From CAWFMO01 sp963817065 (GTDB taxonomy: Bacteria > Actinomycetota > Thermoleophilia > Solirubrobacterales > 70-9), in the NCBI GenBank assembly GCA_963817065.1, contig CAWFMO010000002.1:372001-436000 (forward strand): 64,000 nucleotides of DNA. Reading direction: 5' to 3'. Positions 50,462 to 59,158 of this stretch are shown here, in pieces. The notes beneath the pieces are model-generated. The model did not search any database. It was not told where the DNA came from and worked only from the letters and a program-made list of their open reading frames with translations. How positions within the stretch are numbered: position 1 is the stretch's first letter; each line of letters opens with the position of its first letter. Both the position numbers and the translations under genes were made by a program.

Positions 50462-52785
50462 CTACCGGCCGAAGTGCTTGCTGAGGCGCCGCTGCGCACC
50501 GGGGGTTCGGGATCCAGCTGGACGGGCGCCGAGCCGAGGGCGCGGATCCGCATGTCCTTCCAGGTCACGCCCTCGCGGACGAGGGCCGGGACGCCGAGCA
50601 TGACCGCGGTCGCGATCTCGACCGCCTGGAGGATGATCCCGTAGGCGAGGGCGTCCGCGGTGCTGATGTCCCAGCCGGTGTGCAGGACGCTGATCACGGC
50701 GAGCTGGAAGATCCCGATGTTCGAGGGCGTCGCCGGGACGACCGCGGTGACGTTGACCGCGAAGAGGACCGCCGCGGCGGCGCCGATCGACGCCTCGTGG
50801 TCGAGCCCGAGCGCCGCGAGCAGCGCCCAGCAGGCGAGCAGCTGCAGCGCCCAGGCTCCGAGCTGGGCGGCGGCGGCGATGCTGCCGCGCTTCGGCTCGC
50901 GGAAGACCTGGAGCCCCTTGCGGATCTGGAGCAGCGCGCCGCGCACCGCCTCCCCGGCCCTCGCGATCCGGCCGCCGCCGTTGCCGCGGAGGACCATCGG
51001 CGCGAGCATCACCACGACCAGCAGCGCGAGCGGCGCGAGGCTGACGAGGAAGATCCTCTCGGTGTTGGAGTGGAAGAGGTCGGTGCTCGAGACGATGATC
51101 ACGCCGAGCATCGCCAAGGCGACGATGTTGAGGACGGTCTGCGAGACGAGAGTCCCGAGCAGGACCGGGAACGTCTCTCGCATGCGCCCGATCCGGCGCG
51201 CGAGCACCATCGCCCTCGCCGGCTCGCCGAGGCGGGCGGGCAGCGTCGCCGACATCAGCACTCCGATCATCGTCGCCGAGGTGACGTCGCGGCGGCGGAC
51301 CGGGCGCCGCGGCAGCGCGGCGCGCGCGATCGAGACCCAGGACGCGGCGCGCAGGAACATCGAGGCGATCATCAGGCCGAGCGCGATCGCTACCCAGGTC
51401 GCGTCGGAGCGGACGACGCTCTCGGCGACCTGGTCGACCCCGATCCGCTGCGCGGCGAGCAGCGTCAGGCCGACGCCGAGCAGCCCTGCGACCCCGAGAC
51501 CGATCTTGCGCGCCGCCTTCGCGCGCCGGGTACCGGCCGCCTCGGGCGCGGGCTCGAGCGAGTCGAGTCGCTTCGCGGGTGTGCGCGGGCCGCCGTCGGC
51601 GCGGACGAAGCCGCTGTTGCGCGCGATCCGCTCGCTGGTGCCGATCGGGTCCGGGACCTCCTGGGCGGCCTCGTAGACGCCCTCGACCCGGTCGGCGACC
51701 CGCGGCCAGGCGTAGCGCTCGGCCTTGGCGCGGCCGGCCTCGCCCATCGCGACGAGCCGCTCGGGCTCGTAGTGGAGGCGCTGGAGCTCCTCGGCGAGCC
51801 GCTGGGGGTCAGCCGGCGGGACGAGGATGCCGTCGACGCCGTCGCTGACCACGTCGCTGTAGCCGGCGATCTCGGAGGCGATCACCGGGGTACCGGCCGC
51901 GAAGGCCTCGATCAGGACCATCCCGAAGCTCTCGCCCGAGAGCGAGGGCGCGCAGAGGACGTCGGCCTCTCCGAGCTGGTGCCAGAGCGCCGTGTCGTTG
52001 ACCTTGCCGAGCGCGTGGACGTGCTTGGAGACCTCGGGGTCGGGGAGCAGCCGCTCGACCTCCTCGGTCGAGGCGCCGATCACGGTCAGGCGCGAGGGCA
52101 CGTGCTCGACCAGGGCCGAGAACGCCGCGAGCAGGACCGGGAGCCCCTTGCGCTCCTCGGCGCGGCCGAGGAAGGCGATTCGCAGCTCGTCGCTCTGGGT
52201 CTTCGGCCCGGTCGGGGCCGAGGGGAGGTCGACGCCGTTGGGGATGATCTCGTACTCGCCGCCGTACCAGCGGCGCCCGGTCCAGGCCGCGGCCTCGGAG
52301 ACCGCGATCCGCTTCGCGAGCTGGTTGAACTTGCGCCGCGCCCCGAGCAGGGTCGCGACGTGGTTCGGGAACGGCTTCGTCGAGTAGGCGTGGAAGGTGC
52401 CGACCACCGGAGCGCCGCGAAATGAGACCGCGTCCCAGCTGACCATCGGCGCCGGGGGCTCGTGGACGTGGATGACGTCGTAGTCGCCCTCGCGGAGCGC
52501 GTTCCGCAGCAGCGCGACGCCGCTCGGGTAGGGGACGAGGTTCGAGACCGCGCCGTTGGCGCCGAACCCGATCGTGCGGCCGAGCGGCACGAGGTAGTCC
52601 GGCTGCTGGCGCTCGGACGCGGGCCCACGGTGGAGCAGACCGCTGGTGCGGTCGGGGGGATCCCAGGGAGCGAGCACGCGGGCGTGGTGGCCACGGGAGA
52701 TGAACTCCGTGGCAAGGGCCTCTACGTGCCGGTTGACGCCTCCCTGATAGGTCCAGGAATAGGGCGAAACCAGCGCGATGCGCAT
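50458..52785 (-). CDS. Glycosyltransferase family 4 fused to a YbhN/AglD-type flippase-like membrane domain
   Basis: The 775-residue protein combines two parts. Residues about 1-385 form a GT-B glycosyltransferase of family 4 (PimA-like). It has RIALVSPYSWTYQGGVNRHVEALA, HVHEPPAPMVSWDAV, IPNGVD, FLGRAEERKGLPVLLAAF and the E-x7-E motif GESFGMVLIEAFAAGTPVIAS. After a linker, residues about 435-735 contain 8 transmembrane segments with the lysylphosphatidylglycerol-synthase/AglD-type patterns (SATLPARLGEPARAMVLARR, then VVPATPSNIGIFQLAVISVL). ATG 52785 is chosen; 3 more in-frame codons begin with TTG. Known family members place sugars on lipids; here both enzymes are on one chain. Confidence 0.88.
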   Translation of the reverse strand: MRIALVSPYSWTYQGGVNRHVEALATEFISRGHHARVLAPWDPPDRTSGLLHRGPASERQQPDYLVPLGRTIGFGANGAVSNLVPYPSGVALLRNALREGDYDVIHVHEPPAPMVSWDAVSFRGAPVVGTFHAYSTKPFPNHVATLLGARRKFNQLAKRIAVSEAAAWTGRRWYGGEYEIIPNGVDLPSAPTGPKTQSDELRIAFLGRAEERKGLPVLLAAFSALVEHVPSRLTVIGASTEEVERLLPDPEVSKHVHALGKVNDTALWHQLGEADVLCAPSLSGESFGMVLIEAFAAGTPVIASEIAGYSDVVSDGVDGILVPPADPQRLAEELQRLHYEPERLVAMGEAGRAKAERYAWPRVADRVEGVYEAAQEVPDPIGTSERIARNSGFVRADGGPRTPAKRLDSLEPAPEAAGTRRAKAARKIGLGVAGLLGVGLTLLAAQRIGVDQVAESVVRSDATWVAIALGLMIASMFLRAASWVSIARAALPRRPVRRRDVTSATMIGVLMSATLPARLGEPARAMVLARRIGRMRETFPVLLGTLVSQTVLNIVALAMLGVIIVSSTDLFHSNTERIFLVSLAPLALLVVVMLAPMVLRGNGGGRIARAGEAVRGALLQIRKGLQVFREPKRGSIAAAAQLGAWALQLLACWALLAALGLDHEASIGAAAAVLFAVNVTAVVPATPSNIGIFQLAVISVLHTGWDISTADALAYGIILQAVEIATAVMLGVPALVREGVTWKDMRIRALGSAPVQLDPEPPVRSGASASTSAGS

Positions 52786-52807
52786 CGCCGACAAGGGTAG
52801 CGGGTGC

Positions 52808-54715
52808 TTATGGCGCCGCTTTTTGCGCCCAGGCGAAGCCCGCGCAGGCGGCGCAGAAGCCGGTCCCGATCATCAGCAGCACCGCCCCCGAGTCGTTCGC
52901 GAGCGTGCCGATCACGGTCGCGGCGACCGCGCCGCAGAGCCCCGCGAGCGCCGCCCGGTTGCCCTCGAACCAGCCCGCGATCCGGCGCCGGCTGATGAGC
53001 GCCAGGAGCAGCGCGGCGAGCGCCGCGAACAGGAACGGCGAGTCGAACGTGCGGCTGAAGCTCTTGGCCGAGAGCCGCAAACGGCGCTCGGCGACGTCGC
53101 CGAGGTCCCCCGCCCCGCCGGCTTCGAGCACCGAGGAGGTCAGGTGGGCGCCGCCCCCGAGCGCGAGATCGAGCGCCGCCAGTGCCGCGAGCGCCGCGAC
53201 CGGCGCGGCGAGGATCAGCAGCAGCGTCCGCCGCCCGCCGGCCGCGCCGGTGACCACGGCCGCCGCGACCGCGGCGCCGATCGCGAGCACGATCGCGGCG
53301 CCGACGTCGGCGCCGAAGCGCCCGGCGGCGAAGACGATCGCCCCGATCGCGCCCGCGCCGAGGAATGCGAGCGCGGCGCGGCGGCGGCCGCGATCGTCGA
53401 GCTCCCCGGGCCACGCGGCAGCGAGCGCCGCCCCGATCCCGACCGGGACCAGGACCGCGATCGCGGCCTCGAGCTCGTTGCCGATCCCGAAGAAGCGCAC
53501 CCCGATCGCCGGGTTGGGGCCGATCAGCGAGAGCTTGGTCAGCGGCGAGCCGACGAGCACGTCGATCGCGTAGGCGCCGACCGTCAGCGCGCAGGCGACC
53601 GCGAGCGCCGTGTAGCCGCGGAAGGCGCGTAGCGTCCCGGCCGCGAGCAGCGGCGCCCCGAGCGCGACGATCAGCCGCTCCGCGGCGCGGCTCGGATCGA
53701 GCGCGGCGGCGATCAGCAGCATCAGCGGCAGGTAGACGCACGCGAGCGCGAGCAGCGGCAGCGCCGTGCGCGCCGCCGCCCCGCGGGTGACGGCGATCGC
53801 GACCAGCGCCAGCAGCAGCCATATGAGGAGGTTGGTCATCACGACCGGCTCGCGGCGCGAGGAGACCACCGACATCCGCTCCGAGCGCTCGGCCAGGCCC
53901 GCCGCGTCGACGTCGCCCTCGGCGCGGATCGGCGTCCCGGTCATCTCGTCGGGAACGGCGAGCCCGTAGCGCTCGAGGATCGTCGGCCCGATGTCGGTCG
54001 AGGTCACGAGCCCGCCGGTTCTGGTGGTGTCGGAGGTCAGCCGGCCCTCGAACCCGCGGCCCGCGATCCCGATCTCGAGGCCCTCGCGGCCCGGGGGCGG
54101 CGGGCGCTCGAGCGCGATCAGCATGTCCTCGCCGCCCAACCGCGAGGCGAGCGCCGGGATCTCAACCCGGTTCGCGAGGATCACCGTGACCCCCGGCGCG
54201 CAGCGGGCCGCCGCGCAGTCGAAGCTCCCCGACCGATCGACCTCGCCGGAGCGGTTCGCCCCGAGCAGCGCCGGTGTCCGCAGGCTGGGGTCGACGCGGA
54301 CCGCGACGCCGGCGTCCTCGAGCGTCTGGGCGAGCAGCCCGGGGACGAGGTTGCCGGGCGCGTCCGCCGATCGCTCCTCGATCTCAGCCCAGTCGGGGAC
54401 CCGGTCGCCCTCGATCAGCAGACCCTTCGGGAGCTCCTCGGGGTAGAGCGAGGTGAAGATCCGGTTGCCCTGCGAGATGTCGAGGTAGGTCTGGGCGGCC
54501 GAGACCGTGCTCAGCCCGGCGCTCGCGATCCCCGGGGCGATCCCGGGCAGCGCCGCGAAGTCCTCGGTCTCGGCGCCCGGGGTGATCAGCGCGAGGACGA
54601 CCGACGGCTGCTCGGCGGGCGCCGGCGGGGCAGCCGGAGCCGTCGCCGGGAGCGCAAGCAGGCCCGCAAGCGCCCCCAAAGCGATCGCTAATCTCGTGCT
54701 GATGGCCGATCGCAC
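52808..54715 (-). CDS. Membrane protein with alkaline-phosphatase-like extracytoplasmic domain
   Basis: The 635-residue protein has a signal peptide (about residues 1-30, ending LPATAPAAPP), an extracytoplasmic domain of about 270 residues, and 9-11 transmembrane helices. The domain contains SDTTRTGGLVTSTDIGPTILERYGLAVPDEMTGTPI, the conserved C-terminal segment of alkaline-phosphatase-superfamily lipid or sugar hydrolases; the metal-binding N-terminal Asp/Ser motifs are weak, so activity is uncertain. It may act on cell-envelope polymers made with the neighbouring glycosyltransferase. GTG 54715 gives the signal peptide and overlaps the start of hemQ on the other strand by 14 nt. Confidence 0.75.
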   Translation of the reverse strand: MRSAISTRLAIALGALAGLLALPATAPAAPPAPAEQPSVVLALITPGAETEDFAALPGIAPGIASAGLSTVSAAQTYLDISQGNRIFTSLYPEELPKGLLIEGDRVPDWAEIEERSADAPGNLVPGLLAQTLEDAGVAVRVDPSLRTPALLGANRSGEVDRSGSFDCAAARCAPGVTVILANRVEIPALASRLGGEDMLIALERPPPPGREGLEIGIAGRGFEGRLTSDTTRTGGLVTSTDIGPTILERYGLAVPDEMTGTPIRAEGDVDAAGLAERSERMSVVSSRREPVVMTNLLIWLLLALVAIAVTRGAAARTALPLLALACVYLPLMLLIAAALDPSRAAERLIVALGAPLLAAGTLRAFRGYTALAVACALTVGAYAIDVLVGSPLTKLSLIGPNPAIGVRFFGIGNELEAAIAVLVPVGIGAALAAAWPGELDDRGRRRAALAFLGAGAIGAIVFAAGRFGADVGAAIVLAIGAAVAAAVVTGAAGGRRTLLLILAAPVAALAALAALDLALGGGAHLTSSVLEAGGAGDLGDVAERRLRLSAKSFSRTFDSPFLFAALAALLLALISRRRIAGWFEGNRAALAGLCGAVAATVIGTLANDSGAVLLMIGTGFCAACAGFAWAQKAAP

Positions 54716-55406
54716 CTTCGTCAAGTTCACGTTCTTCAAGCTCGATCCCGCCTGGCGGCGCCGAGACCCCGAGGAGCGCGCCCGCGACAAGCGCGAGTTC
54801 CTCGCCGCCTGCGAGGACTTCGCCCTCGATCGCTCGCTGCGAGCCTACTCGACGGTCGGCACCCGGGGCGACGTCGACCTGCTGCTCCTGAGCCAGAGCC
54901 CGGTTCTCGAGGACATCCACACCTTCCACGTCGTCCTCGGCCAGAGCGGGCTCGCGCGCTGGGCGGACATCCCACACTCCTATCTCGCGATGACCAAGAA
55001 GTCGCCCTACTCCGAGGAGCAGCCGCGGCTCGAGATCTGCGTCTCGGAGCGCAAGTACCTGTTCGTCTACCCGTTCTGGAAGAAGCGCGAGTGGTACGCG
55101 CTCCCGGCCGAGGAGCGCGGGCGGATCATGAAGAGCCACATCGAGGTCGGGCGCAAATACCCCCAGATCTCGATCAACACCGCCTACTCGTTCGGGCTCG
55201 ACGACCAGGAGTTCGTGGTCTCGTTCGAGGCCGATGAGCCGGGCGAGTTCCTCGACCTGGTCCAGGAGCTGCGGACGACCGAGTCGAGCTCCTACACGCT
55301 CCAGGACACGCCGATCTTCACCTGCGTCGCGACCTCGCTCGGCAAGGCGATCGACGCGCTCGACGGCGAAGCCGTGGCGGCCGCCGCGCCGCGCGCACTC
55401 GCGTAA
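54702..55406 (+). CDS. hemQ: Chlorite-dismutase-family coproheme decarboxylase (HemQ)
   Basis: The 234-residue protein converts coproheme to protoheme in the Gram-positive coproporphyrin-dependent pathway. It has MKSHIEVGRKYP with the proximal His146, the substrate-binding YPFWK segment with Tyr123 (the redox-active tyrosine), and INTAYSFGLDDQEFVVSFE. Length and the absence of an N-terminal signal fit HemQ rather than true chlorite dismutase, which has a distal arginine at the corresponding site. Start ATG 54702 follows a divergent overlap with the phosphatase-like gene. The next gene is 13 nt downstream, a ferredoxin-NADP reductase. Confidence 0.94.
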   Translation: MADRTFVKFTFFKLDPAWRRRDPEERARDKREFLAACEDFALDRSLRAYSTVGTRGDVDLLLLSQSPVLEDIHTFHVVLGQSGLARWADIPHSYLAMTKKSPYSEEQPRLEICVSERKYLFVYPFWKKREWYALPAEERGRIMKSHIEVGRKYPQISINTAYSFGLDDQEFVVSFEADEPGEFLDLVQELRTTESSSYTLQDTPIFTCVATSLGKAIDALDGEAVAAAAPRALA

Positions 55407-55419
55407 CCTTCCGCGTTTC

Positions 55420-56841
55420 GTGAGCGAGCCCGGAACACCCGAAAGCCCCCTGCGCGTCGCGATCATCGGCGCCGGCCCCTCCGGCTTCTACGCCGCCGAG
55501 GACCTGCTCAAGCGCGAGGACCCGACGATCGAGGTCGACCTCTACGACCGCCTCCCCACCCCCTTCGGGCTCGTGCGCGGCGGCGTCGCGCCGGACCACC
55601 CGAAGATCAAGTCGGTGATCAAGCGCTACGAGAAGACGGCGAAGATGCCCGGCTTCCGCTTCTTCGGCAACGTGACGATCGGCGAGCACCTGAGCCACGC
55701 GGACCTGATGGCGCACTACCACGCGGTGATCTACACGGTCGGCGCCGAGACCGACCGCAAGCTCGGGATCCCCGGTGAGGACCTGCCGGGAAGCCACGCG
55801 GCTACCGAGTTCGTCGGCTGGTACAACGCCCACCCCGATTACGCCGACCACGACTTCGACCTCTCGACCGAGCGCGCGGTCGTGATCGGCAACGGAAACG
55901 TCGCGATGGACGTCGCGCGGATGCTCGCGCTGCCGCGCGCGGAGCTCGAGGAGACCGACACCGCCGACCACGCGATCGAGCCGATGGCCGAGAGCAAGAT
56001 CACCGAAATCGTCGTCTTCGGCCGCCGCGGCCCCGCCCAGGCCGCGTTCACGAACCCCGAGCTCCGCGAGCTCGGCGAGCTCACCGACGCCGACTGCATC
56101 GTCGACGCCTCGGACCTCGAGCTCGACGAGATCTCGGACTCCTACATCGCCAGCGACGAGGCCGACGCGACGCACAAGAAGAACGTCGAGTTGCTCCGCC
56201 ACATGGCCGAGGTGCAGCCCGAGGGCAAGCGCAAGAAGGTGATCCTCCGCTTCCTCGCCTCGCCGATCGAGATCAACGGGACCGGCAAGGTCGAGTCGAT
56301 CACGGTCGGGATCAATCGCCTGGTCGAGGACGGCGGCAGGGTGCGCGCCGAGGACACCGGCGAGCGCGAGGAGCTCGAGTGCGGGCTGGTCTTCCGCTCG
56401 GTCGGCTACACCGGCGTCCCGGTCCCCGACGTCCCCTTCGACGAGAAACAGGGCACGATCCGCAACGAGGGCGGCCGCGTCCTCGACGACGACGGCGAGC
56501 AGGTCCCCGGCGTCTACACCGCGGGCTGGATCAAGCGCGGGCCGAGCGGCGTGATCGGGACCAACAAGAAGGACGCCAACGAGACCACGGCGCTGCTGGT
56601 CGAGGACGCCGGCGCCGGAAAGCTTCCCGAGCCCGAGAGCCCGGACCCCGACGCGATCGAGGCGCTGATCGCCGAGCGCGACCACGAGGCCGTCACCTAC
56701 GCCGGCTGGGAGGCGATCGACGCCGCCGAGACCTCGGCCGGCGAGCCCCACGGCCGCCCGCGGGTCAAGTTCGTCCGCGTCGAGGAGATGCTCGAAATAT
56801 CCGGCACCTCCTCCGCTTCGCGTCCGGGGGTGCCGGGTTAA
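55420..56841 (+). CDS. fprA: FprA-type ferredoxin/adrenodoxin-NADP+ reductase
   Basis: The 473-residue flavoenzyme moves electrons between NADPH and ferredoxin. It has the FAD-binding VAIIGAGPSGFYAAEDLL, the family's DRLPTPFGLVRGGVAPDH, NADP-binding AVVIGNGNVAMDVARML, VFGRRGPAQAAFTNPEL and C-terminal AGWIKRGPSGVIGTNKKDANET. This layout matches FprA/adrenodoxin reductase of Mycobacterium. Start GTG 55420 is the only in-frame start near the conserved N-terminus, 13 nt after hemQ, so co-transcription is probable. The C-terminal 25 residues are unlike the family and end SGTSSASRPGVPG. Confidence 0.95.
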   Translation: MSEPGTPESPLRVAIIGAGPSGFYAAEDLLKREDPTIEVDLYDRLPTPFGLVRGGVAPDHPKIKSVIKRYEKTAKMPGFRFFGNVTIGEHLSHADLMAHYHAVIYTVGAETDRKLGIPGEDLPGSHAATEFVGWYNAHPDYADHDFDLSTERAVVIGNGNVAMDVARMLALPRAELEETDTADHAIEPMAESKITEIVVFGRRGPAQAAFTNPELRELGELTDADCIVDASDLELDEISDSYIASDEADATHKKNVELLRHMAEVQPEGKRKKVILRFLASPIEINGTGKVESITVGINRLVEDGGRVRAEDTGEREELECGLVFRSVGYTGVPVPDVPFDEKQGTIRNEGGRVLDDDGEQVPGVYTAGWIKRGPSGVIGTNKKDANETTALLVEDAGAGKLPEPESPDPDAIEALIAERDHEAVTYAGWEAIDAAETSAGEPHGRPRVKFVRVEEMLEISGTSSASRPGVPG

Positions 56842-56871
56842 GGGCGCCAACGCCCTGGGAACCCTTGTCCA

Positions 56872-57108
56872 ATGGGAATCGAGCTCTCCGAGGTAAAGGG
56901 CCTGATCGAGGCCGCGCTGCCCGGCTCCGAGGCCGAGGTCGTCGACGAACGCGGCGGCGATCACCTCGCGGTCACGGTCACCGCGCCCCAGTTCGCGGGG
57001 CTGAGCCGCATCGACCAGCACCGGCTCGTCAAGTCCGCGGTGCGCGAGCAAACCGACAGCGGGGCGATCCACTCGTTGACGGTGCGTACAATCGTTGCCG
57101 ATGACTGA
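56872..57108 (+). CDS. BolA/IbaG-like protein
   Basis: The 78-residue protein has the BolA fold: the helix VKGLIEAALPGSEAEVVDERGGDHLAVTVTAPQFAG, then SRIDQHRLVKSAVREQTDSGAIHSLTVRT. The His of GGDHLAV and the invariant His of IHSLT are candidate Fe-S ligands with glutaredoxin. It overlaps the next gene by 8 nt, and that gene encodes a monothiol glutaredoxin, the known BolA partner. Confidence 0.9.
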   Translation: MGIELSEVKGLIEAALPGSEAEVVDERGGDHLAVTVTAPQFAGLSRIDQHRLVKSAVREQTDSGAIHSLTVRTIVADD

Positions 57109-57505
57109 ACCCGAACTCAAAGCCAAGGTCGAAGAGCTGATCGCCGACAACCCGGTGCTGCTGCTGATGAAGGGGCAGCCCGAGCAGCCCGCCTGCGGCA
57201 ACTCGATGCGCGCCGTGCAGGCGGTCGAGGCCTACGGGGTCGAGTACGCGGCCCTCGACGTCCTCCCCGCGCTCGAGCCGCTGCGCGAGGCGACCGGCGA
57301 GATCGCCGACTGGCGCACCTTCCCCCAGCTCTACGTCAACGGCGAGCTGGTCGGCGGCGCCGACATCGTCGTCGAGATGCACGAGTCGGGCGAGCTCGCC
57401 GAGCTGCTCGGCGTACCGGCTTCAGATGACGCGCCGGCGCCCGCGGCTCCGCAACCGGATACCCCGGTCACGCAGAGCCCGCCGATGAAGATCGAAGGGA
57501 CCTAG
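57101..57505 (+). CDS. Monothiol-type glutaredoxin with CGNS instead of CGFS
   Basis: The 134-residue protein has the Grx4 fold: NPVLLLMKGQPEQPACGNS (Cys32), WRTFPQLYVNGELVGGADIV (GSH-binding TFP and GG.D). The usual CGFS active site reads CGNS and the segment before it QPEQPA, as seen in Grx4-type proteins. C-terminal extension of 25 residues, rich in Ala/Pro, is unusual. ATG 57101 is chosen; a TTG at 57095 is possible. Coupled with bolA it fits an Fe-S cluster delivery pair. Confidence 0.88.
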   Translation: MTEPELKAKVEELIADNPVLLLMKGQPEQPACGNSMRAVQAVEAYGVEYAALDVLPALEPLREATGEIADWRTFPQLYVNGELVGGADIVVEMHESGELAELLGVPASDDAPAPAAPQPDTPVTQSPPMKIEGT

Positions 57506-57768
57506 GCGAAGCGGGCTTCGGCTCGCGCGCGACGCTTGGCCGCCTCGACCTCGCGGTCCTTGGGCGGCGCCGCGGTCACGAGGCCGTCGAGCAGCTTCCT
57601 CGTCGCGGCGGCGACCTCCTCGACCGCGAGGTCGAACGCCTCCTGATTGGCCTGCGATGGCTTGCTGGAGCCGCTGATCTTGCGGACGAACTGGAGCGCC
57701 GCGTCATCGACCTCTTCCGTGGTCGCGGGCGGCTCGAAATTATGGAGTTGTTTGATGTTTCTGCACAT
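57502..57768 (-). CDS. DUF2277 family protein
   Basis: The 88-residue protein matches DUF2277 from its start MCRNIKQLHNFEPPAT with the two conserved features CRNIK and LHNFEPPAT, then RKISGSSKPSQANQEAF. Function unknown; it is helical, cytoplasmic. ATG 57768. It overlaps the end of the glutaredoxin gene by 4 nt. Confidence 0.92.
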   Translation of the reverse strand: MCRNIKQLHNFEPPATTEEVDDAALQFVRKISGSSKPSQANQEAFDLAVEEVAAATRKLLDGLVTAAPPKDREVEAAKRRARAEARFA

Positions 57769-57792
57769 GGCCGAAAGCCTAGCGAGGCGAGA

Positions 57793-58374
57793 TCAGCGGT
57801 TCTCGGGCTCGTAGTAGAGGCCGACGACGCCGTTCGAATAGGCGGTCGCGCTGAGCAGCTTCAGCTCGCGGTTCTCGTCGATCCCGTCGAACCAGCTCGC
57901 GCCGCCGGACACGACCGGGTGGACCACGAGGTGGTACTGGTCGACGAGGCCGAGGCGGATCACGGCCTGGGCCAGGCGCGCCCCGCCCGAGAGGTGGATG
58001 TCATCCCCCGGCTGCGCCCTGAGGTCGTTGACGAAGGCGGCGAGCTCCTCGTCGCCGCCGACCGGAACCAGCTCGGCGTTGTTCCACTCGAGCGGGGCCG
58101 CCTCGCCGGCGCCGGTGAAGACGTACTTCTTGTAGGCGTTCATCTTGCGGGCCATGCTCAGGTTGTGCTCTGAGGCGCCCTCCTCGGTCCCGGCGCCGGG
58201 CCAGTACTCGAACATCTCGTCGTAGGTCACCCGCCCGACGAGGATCGTGTCGAAGGTACCGTAGAGCCGGTCGAGCTCGGCGAAGAGGTCGTCGGGGACC
58301 CCGGTCGCCCAGGCGTCGGGATCGTCCAGCCTGCCGTTGAGGGTGGTCATCATTCCCATCACTACCTTGCGCAT
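57793..58374 (-). CDS. Dihydrofolate-reductase-like / RibD C-terminal family reductase
   Basis: The 193-residue protein belongs to the YwjB/YyaP-type RibD C-terminal family. It has MGMMTTLNGRLDDPDAW, TILVGRVTYDEMFEYWPG, NAYKKYVFTGAG, GDDIHLSGGARLAQAVIRLGLVDQYHLVVHPVVSGG. Such proteins bind NADPH and reduce unknown substrates. AAGGAGGA lies 5 nt before ATG 58374. It precedes the ABC transporter, same strand, with 43 nt. Confidence 0.9.
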   Translation of the reverse strand: MRKVVMGMMTTLNGRLDDPDAWATGVPDDLFAELDRLYGTFDTILVGRVTYDEMFEYWPGAGTEEGASEHNLSMARKMNAYKKYVFTGAGEAAPLEWNNAELVPVGGDEELAAFVNDLRAQPGDDIHLSGGARLAQAVIRLGLVDQYHLVVHPVVSGGASWFDGIDENRELKLLSATAYSNGVVGLYYEPENR

Positions 58375-58417
58375 GGTCGGTCCTCCTTGGTTGGGGTCCT
58401 GGAACAGAACTCACGAA

Positions 58418-59158
58418 TTACTCGAGGTCGCGGCGCTTCAGCAGCGTGCCGCCGAGCGCGAACAGCGCCCCGATCCAGGCGAGCATCCCGAGCACGCCCG
58501 GCCACGGCTCGACGAAGTTGCCCTCGAGCCCGAATGCCTCGGCGTCGACGTCGAGGATCGCCGTCGGGAGCGCGCTCATCGGGCCCCACTGGCCGATCTC
58601 GGGCAGGACGCTGAGCACCACCGGCTCGAGGACGAAGGCGAGGATCAGCACCGAGACGATCGCGACCGCCTGGTTTCGGATCAGGACCCCGAACCCGACG
58701 CCGAACGCGCCGAGCAGCGCCGCGATCCCCGCGTTGCGGGCGACGAGCTCGAGGAACTCGCCGAACCCGGGGAGCGGCAGCCCCCGGAGCTCGAGAATCG
58801 CGGTTCCGACGATCGCGACCGCGAGCGAGACCAGCAGCGAGAGCGCGAGGCCCGCGAGCGCGAAGGCGACCGTCTTCGAGGCGAGGAAGCGAATCCGCTC
58901 CGGGGCCGCGAGCAGCGAGCTCGTGATCGTCCGGTGGCGCCATTCGCCGCTGATCCCGATGATCGCGAGGATCGGGATGAAGAGAGAGGTCATGTCGGAC
59001 ATGTAGACGTCGCCGAGAACGTCCTCGCGCGTGGGCTCGGAGAGCAAGGCGATCAGGCCCGCGAGCAGGATCGAGGTCCCGACCGCCGCCGCGGCGAGGG
59101 CGATGAAGGTCCGCGTCGTCCGCAGCTTGATCAGCTCGGCTCGCAGCAGGTTGCTCAT
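58418..59158 (-). CDS. ABC-2-type transporter permease
   Basis: The 246-residue membrane protein has six predicted helices. N-terminal LRAELIKLRTTRTFIALAAA and the first extracytoplasmic loop (EPTREDVLGDVYMSDM) are typical of the ABC-2 permeases of export systems (e.g., bacitracin/nisin-type). A cytoplasmic coupling motif SGEWRHRTITSSLLAAPERIRFLASK follows. Start ATG 59158 overlaps the ATPase stop by 4 nt, so they form one transporter. Substrate unknown. Confidence 0.88.
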   Translation of the reverse strand: MSNLLRAELIKLRTTRTFIALAAAAVGTSILLAGLIALLSEPTREDVLGDVYMSDMTSLFIPILAIIGISGEWRHRTITSSLLAAPERIRFLASKTVAFALAGLALSLLVSLAVAIVGTAILELRGLPLPGFGEFLELVARNAGIAALLGAFGVGFGVLIRNQAVAIVSVLILAFVLEPVVLSVLPEIGQWGPMSALPTAILDVDAEAFGLEGNFVEPWPGVLGMLAWIGALFALGGTLLKRRDLE

